Shown here piece after piece: positions 9,470 to 19,012 of a DNA stretch of 64,000 nt. The notes under the pieces were generated by a model that searched no databases, was not told the origin of the DNA, and worked only from the letters and a program-made list of their open reading frames with translations. Made by a program: the position numbers and the translations under genes. Numbering within the stretch: position 1 is the first letter of the stretch; each line of letters starts with the position of its first letter. The DNA is from Natronorubrum aibiense. GTDB lineage: Archaea; Halobacteriota; Halobacteria; Halobacteriales; Natrialbaceae. The stretch is taken from the NCBI RefSeq assembly GCF_009392895.1, contig NZ_CP045488.1:2108001-2172000 (forward strand), given 5' to 3'.

Positions 9470-9861
9470 CGGACCCCGAAACCGGCGTGCAAGACGCCGG
9501 CTTCGACGACTGGCTCGACGCCACCGAAGAGGGCGACGCGTACTACCTCGAGTGTGCCAACGGCCACGGCTCGCTCCCGCCGCGGCGGGTCTGTCCCGAC
9601 TGCGGTTCGACGGACCTCGAGGAAGTTCCGCTGCCCGAGACGGGCGTGATCGAGACGTTCACCGTCACGCACGTTCCGACGCCGGCGTTCGAAGACGACG
9701 CACCCTACGCGACGGCCGTCGCCGACTTCGGTCCCGTGGCGCTTACGGGACAGGTCGTCGGCATCGATCTCGACGCGATCGAGACCGGCCTCGAGGTCGC
9801 TCTCGAGATCACGGTTTCGGAGACGACAGGCAAGCGCGTGATCGGGTTCAGTCCGGTCTAA
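9466..9861 (+). CDS. Zn-ribbon OB-fold DUF35 protein, thiolase partner
   Basis: 131 aa. An N-terminal helix and a zinc ribbon (Cys/His in YLECANGHGS, then VCPDCGSTDL) precede a C-terminal OB-fold of about 65 residues. In archaea such proteins bridge thiolase and HMG-CoA synthase or stabilise a thiolase and may bind CoA. One of the usual ribbon cysteines appears to be replaced by His (C-x3-H instead of C-x2-C), visible in the sequence. It overlaps the thiolase stop codon by ATGA, supporting an obligate partnership. Confidence 0.88.
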   Translation: MTDPETGVQDAGFDDWLDATEEGDAYYLECANGHGSLPPRRVCPDCGSTDLEEVPLPETGVIETFTVTHVPTPAFEDDAPYATAVADFGPVALTGQVVGIDLDAIETGLEVALEITVSETTGKRVIGFSPV

Positions 9862-9867
9862 AACGAA

Positions 9868-10824
9868 CTACTCTTTTGTCGGTTGGTCGCCGTCAGCGCC
9901 GACGGATGATAGCTCCGCGGTCAGATACTCGACGAACTTCTCGGGGTGTTCGGCGTGGGGCAACAGCGTCGCGTAGTCGATCACGACGAGTTCGAGGTCG
10001 GCCGCGTCGGCGAGGTTCCGACCGTCACGCAGCGGCACGAGTTCGGCATCACGGCCCCAGACGAGCGTGGTCGGCGTCTCGAGGGCGGCGAGTTCGGTCT
10101 GGAGGTCGAAGTCGGGATCGAGCGTGCCGGACGCGAAGGAGGCGGGCGCGTAGCGGGCGCCGGGCTGGTGGGCGCTGTGCCAGGCGTACTCGATCGTCTC
10201 GTCGTCGACTCGAGACGCGTCGTAGTAGCCGTCGCGGTCGTAAAAGTAGCGAATCGAGGGCTTGCTCGCGAGCAGATTAAAGAGCGTCGTCCCGACGATA
10301 GGCGTCCGAACGAGGGTTCGCAGCCACGGCCGCTCAGTGGCGGTTTCGTCGGTTGGACAGATCAACACGAGCTGTTCGAACTCGCTCTCTGTGGCGGCGT
10401 CGACGGCGAACGCGCCCGTCAGCGAGGAGGCGACGACGATCGGCTCGTCCGTAACGTCGCGTGCGAAATCGCGGATGAACTCGGCGTACAGCATCGACGA
10501 GTAGACCAGCGGCGGCCGCTCGGAGCGACCGAAGCCGGGGAGATCGACCGCGATCACGTGGTAGTGTTCGGCCAACTGCTCGACGATCGACGCGAACTCC
10601 TGGCTGCTCGCGGCGGCGTGAATCCCGTGACACAGGAGCATGTCCGGGTCGTTGGGGTCGCCGGCGACTGTGTAGGCCGTCTCGATCCCACGCCAGCGAT
10701 ACGTCCGTTCGACGCCGACGATCGGGTTTTCGAGGTCAGTCGCACGGTTCGCCAGCAGCCGGTTCCCGAGGACTGCCGTGCCGACGGCACCGACCGCTGT
10801 ACCGAGCACTGTTCGGACGTTCAT
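9868..10824 (-). CDS. alpha/beta hydrolase
   Basis: 318 aa. Hydrolase-fold landmarks in order: oxyanion segment LLCHGIHAAASS (around residue 70), VIAVDLPGFGRSERP, nucleophile elbow VASSLTGAFAVD (Ser), VWGRDAELVPL (Asp) and LLPHAEHPEKFVEYL (catalytic His). The N-terminus (MNVRTVLGTAVGAVGTAVLG) is hydrophobic and could be a membrane anchor. Substrate unknown; probably an esterase or epoxide-hydrolase relative. Start at 10824 is preferred to 10854 because the hydrophobic segment begins there. Convergent with the thiolase operon, ending six bases away. Confidence 0.85.
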   Translation of the reverse strand: MNVRTVLGTAVGAVGTAVLGNRLLANRATDLENPIVGVERTYRWRGIETAYTVAGDPNDPDMLLCHGIHAAASSQEFASIVEQLAEHYHVIAVDLPGFGRSERPPLVYSSMLYAEFIRDFARDVTDEPIVVASSLTGAFAVDAATESEFEQLVLICPTDETATERPWLRTLVRTPIVGTTLFNLLASKPSIRYFYDRDGYYDASRVDDETIEYAWHSAHQPGARYAPASFASGTLDPDFDLQTELAALETPTTLVWGRDAELVPLRDGRNLADAADLELVVIDYATLLPHAEHPEKFVEYLTAELSSVGADGDQPTKE

Positions 10825-10893
10825 ACCTGTCAGTAGATCGCCACCGTTCTTCAACCTGCGGTTTGGGTTCAGAATCTGCCGGCGAGAAATCCG

Positions 10894-11967
10894 CTACGTG
10901 TTCTCGACGCCGGCCTCGAGTTCGTCGATACAGTCTTCGACGGGGGTCAGCAGTTCGTCGGCGATCGTGTACGGATCGGTCTCGCCGTTGCGGACGGCTT
11001 CGGCGAGGTCGTCGATCCCGCCAGCGGCCGCGAGTTCGTCCTCGAGGATGTCGTGGACGTCCTCGCGCAGGAGGGTTCGGATCTCCTCGGCATAGCGCTG
11101 TCGAACCTTCTGGGCGTGGGTGCCGGAGTCGATCAGATACGTCTGGTGGTTCGCGAGTTCCTCGATGAACGTCTCGACGCCGTCGCCGTTCGTGGCGATG
11201 GTTTCGACGATCGGCGTGGTCCAGCGCTGCTCCTCGTCGGCCGTGTCGCCCCAGTCGTCGGCGTCGCCCATCGCATCGGCGCCGTGGTGGCCAGTTCCGC
11301 CAGCCCCGAGGCCACCGCCGCTGCCGAGGTGGATCATTTCTTGGAGTTCCTGGACGGTCCGGTCGGCACCCGGCCGGTCGGCCTTGTTGACGACGAAGAC
11401 GTCGGCGATCTCCAAGATGCCGGCTTTCAGCGTCTGGATGTCGTCGCCCGAGCCCGGCGGGACGAGCACGGCGACGGTATCTGCAGTCCGGACGATATCG
11501 ATCTCGTTCTGGCCGGCACCGACGGTCTCGATGATGATCTTGTCCTTGCCGAAGGCGTCCATCGCCTTGACGGCGTCTGCGGTCGCCGTCGAGAGGCCAC
11601 CGAGCGTGCCGCGGGCACTCATCGAGCGCACGAAGACGTCCATGTCGCCCACCGACGACGCCATCCGGATACGGTCGCCGAGCACCGCACCGCCGGAAAA
11701 CGGCGACGACGGATCGATTGCGATCACGCCGACCGTCTCGCCGCGTTCTCGGTAGGTCTCGGCGAGTTTGTCGACGAGCGTCGACTTGCCCGCTCCCGGT
11801 GAGCCGGTGATCCCAACGACGTCGGCGTCGCCGGTATGGGCATAGAGCGCCGACACGAGCTCTCGGTACCCCGGCGAGCGGTTCTCGATCTTCGAGATTA
11901 CTCTGGCCAGCGCCCGGTGTTCGCCCTCGAGCAGCCCTTCGAGTAAGGCAGCGTCGTCCGCGTTCAT
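10894..11967 (-). CDS. meaB: methylmalonyl-CoA mutase-associated GTPase MeaB
   Basis: G3E-family GTPase, 357 aa, that gates loading of adenosylcobalamin onto methylmalonyl-CoA mutase and protects the enzyme. Motifs: Walker A GITGSPGAGKSTLVDKLAE, Walker B region GVIAIDPSSPFSGGAVLGDR, the ETVGAGQNE segment, and the guanine-specificity motif VVNKADRPGAD. It overlaps the upstream B12-binding subunit gene by four bases, so translation is coupled. It contains an unusual Gly/His/Asp-rich insertion of about 35 residues (around 212-250) before the last helices. The large catalytic mutase subunit is not in the window. Confidence 0.95.
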   Translation of the reverse strand: MNADDAALLEGLLEGEHRALARVISKIENRSPGYRELVSALYAHTGDADVVGITGSPGAGKSTLVDKLAETYRERGETVGVIAIDPSSPFSGGAVLGDRIRMASSVGDMDVFVRSMSARGTLGGLSTATADAVKAMDAFGKDKIIIETVGAGQNEIDIVRTADTVAVLVPPGSGDDIQTLKAGILEIADVFVVNKADRPGADRTVQELQEMIHLGSGGGLGAGGTGHHGADAMGDADDWGDTADEEQRWTTPIVETIATNGDGVETFIEELANHQTYLIDSGTHAQKVRQRYAEEIRTLLREDVHDILEDELAAAGGIDDLAEAVRNGETDPYTIADELLTPVEDCIDELEAGVENT

Positions 11968-12380
11968 CGCTCGGGGGCGTTCTCGCGGACGAACTCGATC
12001 GTCTCTTCGATCGACGTCCCGGGACCGAAGACGGCCGCGACGCCCTGTTCTTTGAGTTCGTCGCGGTCTTCATCCGGAATGACGCCGCCGGCGAGGACGA
12101 GTGTGTCTTCTTTCGCGCCGTACTCCTCGAGTCCATCCATGATCTTCGGGACGAGCGTGTCGTGAGCGCCCGAGAGAATCGAGATGCCGAGGACGTCGAC
12201 GTCTTCCTGGACGGCCGCCTGAACGATCTCGTCCGGCGCTTTGTGCAGGCCGGAGTAGATGACCTCGAAGCCGGCGTCACGGAACGCACGGGCGATAACG
12301 TGTGCGCCACGGTCGTGACCGTCGAGCCCTACTTTCGCGACGAGACATCGAATCGACTCCTGCTCCTGTTCGCTGCTCAT
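11964..12380 (-). CDS. methylmalonyl-CoA mutase B12-binding (small) subunit
   Basis: 138 aa cobalamin-binding Rossmann-like domain. It has the base-off signature DGHDRG (DxHxxG; the His ligates cobalt), then SGLHKAPDEIVQAA and GISILSGAHDTLVPKI. In haloarchaea the mutase is split, with this domain encoded apart from the catalytic subunit, as here. Together with MeaB it serves the conversion of methylmalonyl-CoA to succinyl-CoA, feeding propionyl-CoA into the TCA cycle. Upstream on the plus strand an HD-domain gene diverges. Confidence 0.93.
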   Translation of the reverse strand: MSSEQEQESIRCLVAKVGLDGHDRGAHVIARAFRDAGFEVIYSGLHKAPDEIVQAAVQEDVDVLGISILSGAHDTLVPKIMDGLEEYGAKEDTLVLAGGVIPDEDRDELKEQGVAAVFGPGTSIEETIEFVRENAPER

Positions 12381-12587
12381 ACCACTACTTCCCGAGCCGC
12401 CTGTTTGACTTTAACGGAAATTCGTGGGTGATCGGTCGATCGGCCGCGCAGTCGTCGACACGCGCCAGCGCGCCGTGTCGTGTTCCCATCATGTTCGCGC
12501 AGAACTATGCTGAACCAAAGGCTAAAGAGCGAAACGACCGAACATTCTGCTAATGACTATCGTTCGTTTACTGCGGAGGGATCTCTC

Positions 12588-13259
12588 GTGGGCGTCGAAA
12601 TAAAAGAGACGAGGGTGACCGATGCTGAGTTCGAGGAGATGAAAGGGTTCGTCTTCGAGTATCTCGCGGCTAGCGTCGAGAAAGAAGAGGAAGGTGGCCG
12701 CATGCGCTGGTACCCTTGGCACTCCGCCGAGTACCGGCACAACCACATCCTCAACGTGGTCTCGCTGTCCGAAGAGATCGCGCGCAAGGAAGGCGCGGAC
12801 GTCGACGTCACGCGCGTCGCCGCTCTCTTTCACGACGTGGCCAAACTCGAGACGGATCAGGAACTCCACGCCGAAGCTGGCGCTCGCGTCGCTCGCGAAT
12901 ACCTCGAGTCCCGAGCCGGGTATCCCGAGTCGTTCATCGAGCAGGTGTGTCGAGCGATCGAACACCACTCGTTTCAGGGCGATCTGACCGATCTCGCCCT
13001 CGAGACGCAGTGTCTGATCGAAGCCGACTTACTCGATAAGGTCGGTGCGAACGGCACGGCGCTCATGCTGTTGCGCATGGGCTATGAGGCACGCACTCAC
13101 ATGGACGCCGGCGAGATGGTCGACCGCGTCTTAGAGCGCGGCTACGACGCCGCCTCGCGCGTCCAGAGCGAGACTGCAGAGAGCATCGCCCATCAGCGAC
13201 TGAAGCGCGTGAAGTGGTTCCGCGAGTGGCTCGAAGACGAGATCGCGGCGATGGGATAA
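12588..13259 (+). CDS. HD domain-containing phosphohydrolase
   Basis: 223 aa, GTG start. HD superfamily metal ligands are visible: the first His in YRHNHILNVV, the HD pair in AALFHDVAKLE, and later AIEHHSFQGDL plus the Asp in CLIEADLLDKVGANG. Related proteins hydrolyse phosphate esters of nucleotides; no substrate can be given. The GTG at 12588 begins the family-typical VGVEIKETRV; an in-frame ATG at 12480 would add 36 residues of unrelated sequence. It diverges from the mutase/MeaB operon across about 200 bases. Confidence 0.85.
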   Translation: MGVEIKETRVTDAEFEEMKGFVFEYLAASVEKEEEGGRMRWYPWHSAEYRHNHILNVVSLSEEIARKEGADVDVTRVAALFHDVAKLETDQELHAEAGARVAREYLESRAGYPESFIEQVCRAIEHHSFQGDLTDLALETQCLIEADLLDKVGANGTALMLLRMGYEARTHMDAGEMVDRVLERGYDAASRVQSETAESIAHQRLKRVKWFREWLEDEIAAMG

Positions 13260-13301
13260 CAGCGCGTCCTAACAGCGGCCCCTTTTCGACTGCCGACCGT
13301 C

Positions 13302-13979
13302 TCAGACGACTCGTGCCGTTCCCGCGACGAGAAAGAGGAGCCCGAACCCCGCCAGCACGACGGCGCTGAGGCCAGCGACGGCGGGCGCGAAGTTATCGAC
13401 GCGTCGACCCGCTGCGACCAGCGTTGCGGGATAAATGACGATCCAGATCGCGATGCCACCGAAGAATCCGGCGAGCAGCGCCGGCGACCCGGTCTGGACG
13501 ATCAGTTCCCCAGCAAGCGCCGCACCAGCGCCTGGGACGTGGGCGAGAACGTCGAGCGTCCCGGACTCGAGTAAGCCGACGCCGACGGTGAGCCAGAACC
13601 CGATCTGGTAGGGGTTGGTCAGCGAGAGCGCGAACGTTTTCCGAAAGCCGTTCGACTCGTGGCGGCCGCCGTCGGTAAACGACGTGGCGGCGCGGGCCTC
13701 TTCGATCGCGCCGACGGCGAAATACAGCATCAGCAGGCCGCCAGCGAAGTAGAGTACTGGCCGGACGATCGGATAGCGGTCGATCACGGCCATCGCACCG
13801 GCGAGTGTGAGGACGAAAAAGAGGACGTCCGCGACCATCGCACCGAGGCCGGCCCGAAAGCCGGCCGGCCAGCCGCTGACGACGCTTTCCTCGGCGATAA
13901 TGGCGTTCATCGGTCCCGGCGGTGCAGCGAGGGCGAGTCCGAAGACGACACCCGCAAGCGCTGTCGTAACGACACTCAT
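13302..13979 (-). CDS. LysE family transporter
   Basis: 225 aa with about six hydrophobic segments. It starts MSVVTTALAGVVFGLALAAP with the LysE signature PPGPMNAII just after the first helix, and NPYQIGFWLTVGVG later. LysE/RhtB proteins export amino acids or other small solutes in antiport with protons. Start at 13979 begins directly with the first membrane helix; the longer frame to 14093 adds a hydrophilic, non-conserved stretch. Convergent with the HD gene. Confidence 0.88.
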   Translation of the reverse strand: MSVVTTALAGVVFGLALAAPPGPMNAIIAEESVVSGWPAGFRAGLGAMVADVLFFVLTLAGAMAVIDRYPIVRPVLYFAGGLLMLYFAVGAIEEARAATSFTDGGRHESNGFRKTFALSLTNPYQIGFWLTVGVGLLESGTLDVLAHVPGAGAALAGELIVQTGSPALLAGFFGGIAIWIVIYPATLVAAGRRVDNFAPAVAGLSAVVLAGFGLLFLVAGTARVV

Positions 13980-14185
13980 GTCCGTTTGCGCACACTCCGT
14001 CGGCAGCCGTGAAAAGCCCAGTGACTTCGACGCGAGCCGACACGAGCGCCCCACTGACGCCTGAGACGGACTGTTGTAACTATGGATCGCCAATCGCCAG
14101 AACGAGGCCGGCGATCCGCGAGTCGTGACTACAGGAGACCGTCTGAGACGACGGCTTTGATGTGATTGCCGCCGTAGACGCAGTC

Positions 14186-14854
14186 ATGGTTGACGTGCTT
14201 TCGGACGAGATCGGGCGCTTCATTCGGGCGGTCGGTCCGGATCCCGACGAACAGCTTCGCGAGATGGACGACTACGCCGACAGCGAGGGATTCCCCCACG
14301 TCGGCCCCGAGGTCGGCGCGTTTCTCCGGTTCGTCGCCCGCATGAGCGACGCCGAGCGAATCTTCGAGTTCGGCTCCGGCTACGGCTACTCGGCGTACTG
14401 GATGGCCGAGGCGTTGCCCGCTGACGGCGAACTCGTTCTCACCGAAGTCGACGAAGACGAACTCGAGTTGGCTCGCGACTATCTGACCGCAGGCGGCTAC
14501 GACGACCGCGCGCGGTACGAACTGGGAGATGCATTGGCAACGGTCAAGCGCTACGACGGCCCGTTCGATGTCGTGTTGATCGACCACCAGAAACACCGGT
14601 ACGTCGACGCTTTCGAGGCCATCCGCGAGAAGGTGCCGGTCGGCGGCGTCGTCGTCGCGGACAACGCGATCACCGCCGGTCCGATCCAGTTCGAGAAACT
14701 ACTCGAGATCGCAGACGGCGGAACGCCCGAAGACGTCAACGAGCATACTCGAGGGATCGCCGACTATCTCGAGCGCGTCGGCTCTGATCCGGCGTTCGAA
14801 ACGATCGTAGTGCCCCTTGGCGAAGGAATCGCGGTCAGTTATCGAGTCGAGTAG
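14186..14854 (+). CDS. O-methyltransferase (class I SAM-dependent)
   Basis: 222 aa, catechol O-methyltransferase-like fold (Methyltransf_3). SAM-binding motif I is EFGSGYGYSAYWMAEALP, followed by LTEVDEDELELARDYL (the acidic ribose-binding position) and the divalent-metal/post-I motif VVLIDHQKHRYVDAFE, with VVVADNAITAG downstream. Such enzymes methylate hydroxyl groups of small aromatic or carboxylic molecules; substrate unknown. ATG 14186 gives a start matching the family; an earlier in-frame codon adds eight residues. Its 3' end overlaps the convergent membrane-protein gene by 16 bases. Confidence 0.88.
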   Translation: MVDVLSDEIGRFIRAVGPDPDEQLREMDDYADSEGFPHVGPEVGAFLRFVARMSDAERIFEFGSGYGYSAYWMAEALPADGELVLTEVDEDELELARDYLTAGGYDDRARYELGDALATVKRYDGPFDVVLIDHQKHRYVDAFEAIREKVPVGGVVVADNAITAGPIQFEKLLEIADGGTPEDVNEHTRGIADYLERVGSDPAFETIVVPLGEGIAVSYRVE

Positions 14855-15294
14855 TCGGACGTCTCGCCTTCGAGAATCTGTTCTTCGGGCGTGTCGGCGC
14901 TCGACGTGGCTCCATACTCCCGGAAGCCGAGAAACGCCGTCGTCGAGCCGGCCGAGAGCAGCGTCGCCCACGTGACCGCCAGCAGCCCGCTGACGACGGG
15001 GTCAACGGGACCCGGAACGGTCGCACCAACCGTTTCCAGCCCTAGCATGTGCACACCCGCAACGGCGATGAAGACGGCCCAGAGCGCGAGTGCGAGATGG
15101 GCAAGCGTTCGTCGCGAGACTCGAGTTGCATACTGAGCGACACAGTAGACGCCAGCGATCGCGACTGCCGTCGCCCCGGCGGTCGGGACGAGTGCGTCGG
15201 CGCCACCGGTCGTGCCGGCAACGGCGAAGCAGACGAGCGATATGGCGAACAACTGCCGATCCGAACAGGTAGTAGTCGGAATCACGTCGTGCAC
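14839..15294 (-). CDS. four-helix membrane protein, paralogue of the one at 19013-19471
   Basis: 151 aa, GTG start (another in-frame GTG at 15285 is possible). About four hydrophobic segments span residues 15-125, followed by a short charged tail. The last helix and tail (GFREYG, then ADTPEEQILEG) match the other small membrane protein upstream of the histidine kinase (GFAQYG, then PSPEKRIL), so I infer paralogy. It is the last gene of a minus-strand trio: membrane protein, histidine kinase, membrane protein. No known family is recognised. A membrane anchor or signal partner for the soluble kinase is a guess. Confidence 0.7.
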   Translation of the reverse strand: MHDVIPTTTCSDRQLFAISLVCFAVAGTTGGADALVPTAGATAVAIAGVYCVAQYATRVSRRTLAHLALALWAVFIAVAGVHMLGLETVGATVPGPVDPVVSGLLAVTWATLLSAGSTTAFLGFREYGATSSADTPEEQILEGETSDYSTR

Positions 15295-15362
15295 CGCTTT
15301 GCTGGGACGAATAGGCGATCAGATATATAGCTGTTGGATCCTCGTGTGAACAGCCCACACAG

Positions 15363-18300
15363 TTATGCGCTCCGATCAGCCGCTGGAAGCGTCATCGAGA
15401 ACGTCGTCCCCTCGCCGGGTTCGGTCTCGACCCAGATCTCGCCGCCGTGGCGGTCGACGATTCGCCGACACAGCGCCAGCCCGATTCCGGTCCCCGGGTG
15501 TTCCTCGTATGTGTGCAACCGCTGGAACACCTCGAATATTTCATCAGTCTTGTCGGGGTCCATGCCGATTCCCTCGTCGCTGACCGAGACGACCCAATCG
15601 CCGCCATCACGCTCGGCCGAGACGTGGACCCGCGGTGGCTCGTCGCCGCTGTACTCGAGCGCGTTCGAGAGGAGGTTCTGGAACAACTGGCGCAGCTGTC
15701 CCGTGTCTCCGCGAACACGGGGCAGCGACGACGTTGTCACGGTCGCGTTCTGTTCGTCGATCCGAAACGCCAGCGTCTCTCGAACGTCCTCGACGACGGC
15801 CTCGAGGTCGACCGGCTCGAGTTCGTCACCTCGCGTTTCGACCCGCGAGTATTCGAGCAGGCCGTCGATCATCGCCGACATGCGATCGGCACCGTCGACG
15901 GCGTAGTCGAGAAACTCCAGTCCGTCGTCGTCCAAGACGTCCTCGTAGCGACGTTCGATCAACTGGAGGTAACTCGAGATCATCCGTAAGGGCTCTTGCA
16001 GGTCGTGAGAGACTGCATAGGCGAACTGTTCTAAGCGTTCGTTTGACGCCTCGAGTTTGCGCTGGTACTCCGTGCGCTCAGTGACGTCTTGGACGACGAA
16101 CATCCCCGTGGTGATCTCGCCGGGGGTCTCGACCGGGAGGGTGTACGCGAGCAGATCTCGACCATGGGACGTCATCTCGAAGGTTCGCTCCTCGCCCGTC
16201 AGTGCGGCCCGGAAGTGTGGATCGACCTCCGCGGCGAGGTCGTTCGGATACCGCTCGTAGATCGTCTGTCCGATCACGTTCCCCGGATCGATCCCGAGCT
16301 CGCCGATGAGTTGGCCACCGGCGGCAGTAAAGCGGAGTTCGTCGTCGAAGAGGGCGACCACGCCGTTCGGGAAGTTCTCCGCAAGGGTTCGATAGCGCTG
16401 TTCGCTCGCCTCGAGTCGTCGCTGTCGCCTTCGGCGGTCGGTGACGTCCCGGACGATCCCTGCTCGCTGGTAGCCGGTCGCCGCGTCCTCAGTTTGAGCG
16501 GCGTTGCGGTCGTGATCGACGACGTCCGCGGTGCTGCCGCCCGCATTTCCGGCCATCTCTTCGGTCATCGAAATTCCCGTGACGGTCACTTCGATCGGGA
16601 CCTGCGTTCCGTCTCTCGTCTCGAGTGTGGTCTCGATCGTCGACGACTCGCTGTCGTCGGTGAGCACCTGCTTCGTGTGCCCGATCACGTCCTCGCTGGC
16701 GACGAGCGACGCATGAGCGCCGAGCAGTTCGTCTCGATTGTAGCCGGTGAGCGAAGTGTACGCGTCGTTGACGGCCGTAAACCGCCCGTCTTCGTCGATA
16801 ACGTAGATCCCGTCGTCGATGGTCTCGATAATCCGCTCGTACTGCTCGAGTTGTCGTTCCCGTCGCTTTCGGGCCGTGATATCTCGGAAATACACCGACA
16901 GGCCCGTTTCTGAGGGATACACGTGGATTTCCATCCACAGGTCGAGTGACTGTGAGTATCGCTCCCAGGAGATTGACTCCTGTGTCTCCATCGCCTCCTC
17001 GTATCGATCGACGAGCTCGGATCGCGTCCCGCCGGGGAATACGTCCCAGACCCGTTCTCCGACGAGTTCGTCGCTCGAGTAGCCCAGCAGTTCCTCGGCG
17101 CGCTCGTTGACGTGGGTGAACCGCCACGACTCGTCGAGCGCGTAGAACGCGTCCGAAATCCGCCCGAGGATCTCGCTCAACTCCGTCTCGAGTTCGCTCT
17201 TGTGGCGCTCGAGGTCGCGTTCGGCTTCCTTCCGAGCCGTGATATCCTCGGCGATGGCGATCACGCGCGCAAGTGAGCCGTCGCTTTCGGTGACCGGCGC
17301 AGCGTTCACCGAGAGCCAGGTCCGGTCACCCGAAGGGGCCTCGATCACGAGTTCCTCGTCGAGAACCGGGTCGCCGGTCGCCCGGACGCGAGCGGCCGGG
17401 GTATCGTCCGGCGCGAGTGGCTGTGCCGAAGCGTCGGTGACCCGCCACTCATCGGCGGCGGCGAGCGTCGCGAGCGTCGCGTCGTCGGATAGCCCGTAGT
17501 CCTCCCGTGCACGACGGTTGACCAAGAGGACGTCACCGTCGGCGTCGGTGACAGAAATCGCAACCGGAGCCGTGCGAAGCAGTTCCTCAGTCTGGACGCA
17601 CTCGCGCTCGAGACGGTGTTCGTGATGCAGCCGATCGAAGGTCGCCTCGAGGCTCGAGGCGACGATTTTGGCGAGCGAGCGGTCGCCCTCGTCGAACGCA
17701 TTTCGCGTCTCCGACCCGATGATCACGATACCGTGCTCACCGATCGGGAGACAGAGTTCGCTTCGAATCGGTGTCTCCGGATTGTAGACGTCCGGATCGG
17801 ATCTGACGTCGCTGTAGATCGATGGCTCGCCGCTCTCGAAGACCTGCCAAGCGATTCCCTCACCTTCCGCGAACGTCGGCAAGTCTCCGAACAGCGTCGC
17901 TGCGGGATTGGACCAGGCGACCGGCTCGAGACGGTCGGTCTCCGAGTCGTAGAGAAAGACGCCGTTGATCTCGAGTCCGAGAATATCGAGCAAGTCCTGC
18001 GAGACTCGCTTGGCGACGTCCTCGCGGCTGTTCGCACCCATCCACTCGTGAACGGCTTCGTTCAGCCGCCGTAACTGGGAGACCCGGCGGCGCTGTTCAG
18101 TCACGTCGTAGTAGAGTTCGATTCGGCCGCCGGCGTAGGGGCCGGATTCGATCGGCCTGCTCCGGTGCTCGAGCCAGCGTTCCTCGCGGTCGTTACCGGG
18201 GGTGACGTGACACTCGAAGCGTTCGACGTAGTCGGTGTCGTCGTAGGTGGCACCGACGGTGTCCGCGAAGGAGTCCGGGTCAGCGACCCGATTTCGGATC

Positions 18301-18911
18301 GTCTCCTCGATCAGCCGTCGCTTATCGCGACCGAGAGCGGCAGCCCGGTCGAGACCGAAGTAGCGCTCGGTCGCTTCGTTGATCCACGCTACGTTGTGCT
18401 CCTCGTCGAGGACGAAGACGCCGACGTCGGCCTCATCCAGGGTCTGCATAGCTGATTCGAAGGCCGTGTCCGTCAGGGAGCTGCTCGGTCGAGCGCTGTC
18501 CGACTGGTCGACCGCTCGGACGACGCCCACAGCGCCACGGTGCTGTCCATCCGCCCGAACGTGATTCACTCGGAGCCGACAGGGCACGGCCACTCCGTCG
18601 GCGGTCCGGAGTGGGTACTCGAGCGTGGCGACGTCGCCGGCGGCTCGCTGCTGGTCTCGGACGTCTCGTTCGAATCCCGTCATCTCGATGCCCGATAGCA
18701 GCATCGTAACGGGGTTGCCGAGGAGGTCCTCGCGGGCGTACCCCGTTAGCTCGAGGAGCGTGTCGTCGACTGCGACAAACTGACCGTCGGTGTCGAGTCG
18801 AAAGACGCCGCCCTCCATCGTCTCGACGAGCGTCTGGCACCACTGCGGCTCCGTCTGGCTGTCGTCGGCTGCCCAGAACGCCGTGTTTGACGGTTCTGTC
18901 CGGTCGCTCAT
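15363..18911 (-). CDS. multi-PAS/GAF sensor histidine kinase
   Basis: 1182 aa soluble hybrid of sensory modules without membrane helices. Approximate order: PAS 1 (30-145), PAS 2 (150-275), GAF (280-435), PAS 3 (436-560), PAS 4 (579-690), PAS 5 (690-830), PAS 6 (833-950), HisKA (955-1025) and HATPase (1065-1178). The phosphoacceptor is His969 in SHDLQEPLRM; ATP-binding boxes include NLLSNALEYSG (N), SDEGIGMD (G1) and GTGIGLALC (G2). No receiver domain is fused and no response regulator is adjacent; a HalX regulator lies 8 kb away. ATG 18911 is chosen; the frame stays open to 19265, and MQTMSD nine bases earlier is an alternative. Likely integrates several redox, light or ligand signals. Confidence 0.93.
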   Translation of the reverse strand: MSDRTEPSNTAFWAADDSQTEPQWCQTLVETMEGGVFRLDTDGQFVAVDDTLLELTGYAREDLLGNPVTMLLSGIEMTGFERDVRDQQRAAGDVATLEYPLRTADGVAVPCRLRVNHVRADGQHRGAVGVVRAVDQSDSARPSSSLTDTAFESAMQTLDEADVGVFVLDEEHNVAWINEATERYFGLDRAAALGRDKRRLIEETIRNRVADPDSFADTVGATYDDTDYVERFECHVTPGNDREERWLEHRSRPIESGPYAGGRIELYYDVTEQRRRVSQLRRLNEAVHEWMGANSREDVAKRVSQDLLDILGLEINGVFLYDSETDRLEPVAWSNPAATLFGDLPTFAEGEGIAWQVFESGEPSIYSDVRSDPDVYNPETPIRSELCLPIGEHGIVIIGSETRNAFDEGDRSLAKIVASSLEATFDRLHHEHRLERECVQTEELLRTAPVAISVTDADGDVLLVNRRAREDYGLSDDATLATLAAADEWRVTDASAQPLAPDDTPAARVRATGDPVLDEELVIEAPSGDRTWLSVNAAPVTESDGSLARVIAIAEDITARKEAERDLERHKSELETELSEILGRISDAFYALDESWRFTHVNERAEELLGYSSDELVGERVWDVFPGGTRSELVDRYEEAMETQESISWERYSQSLDLWMEIHVYPSETGLSVYFRDITARKRRERQLEQYERIIETIDDGIYVIDEDGRFTAVNDAYTSLTGYNRDELLGAHASLVASEDVIGHTKQVLTDDSESSTIETTLETRDGTQVPIEVTVTGISMTEEMAGNAGGSTADVVDHDRNAAQTEDAATGYQRAGIVRDVTDRRRRQRRLEASEQRYRTLAENFPNGVVALFDDELRFTAAGGQLIGELGIDPGNVIGQTIYERYPNDLAAEVDPHFRAALTGEERTFEMTSHGRDLLAYTLPVETPGEITTGMFVVQDVTERTEYQRKLEASNERLEQFAYAVSHDLQEPLRMISSYLQLIERRYEDVLDDDGLEFLDYAVDGADRMSAMIDGLLEYSRVETRGDELEPVDLEAVVEDVRETLAFRIDEQNATVTTSSLPRVRGDTGQLRQLFQNLLSNALEYSGDEPPRVHVSAERDGGDWVVSVSDEGIGMDPDKTDEIFEVFQRLHTYEEHPGTGIGLALCRRIVDRHGGEIWVETEPGEGTTFSMTLPAADRSA

Positions 18912-19012
18912 TGTCTGCATCAAGCCACTCAGACGCATAAGTCCAGCGTGCACGCAACGCATCCAGTGCCGGTTCGCGAACGCGACGACAGCCGAGGGTC
19001 GGAGGAGCGTCG

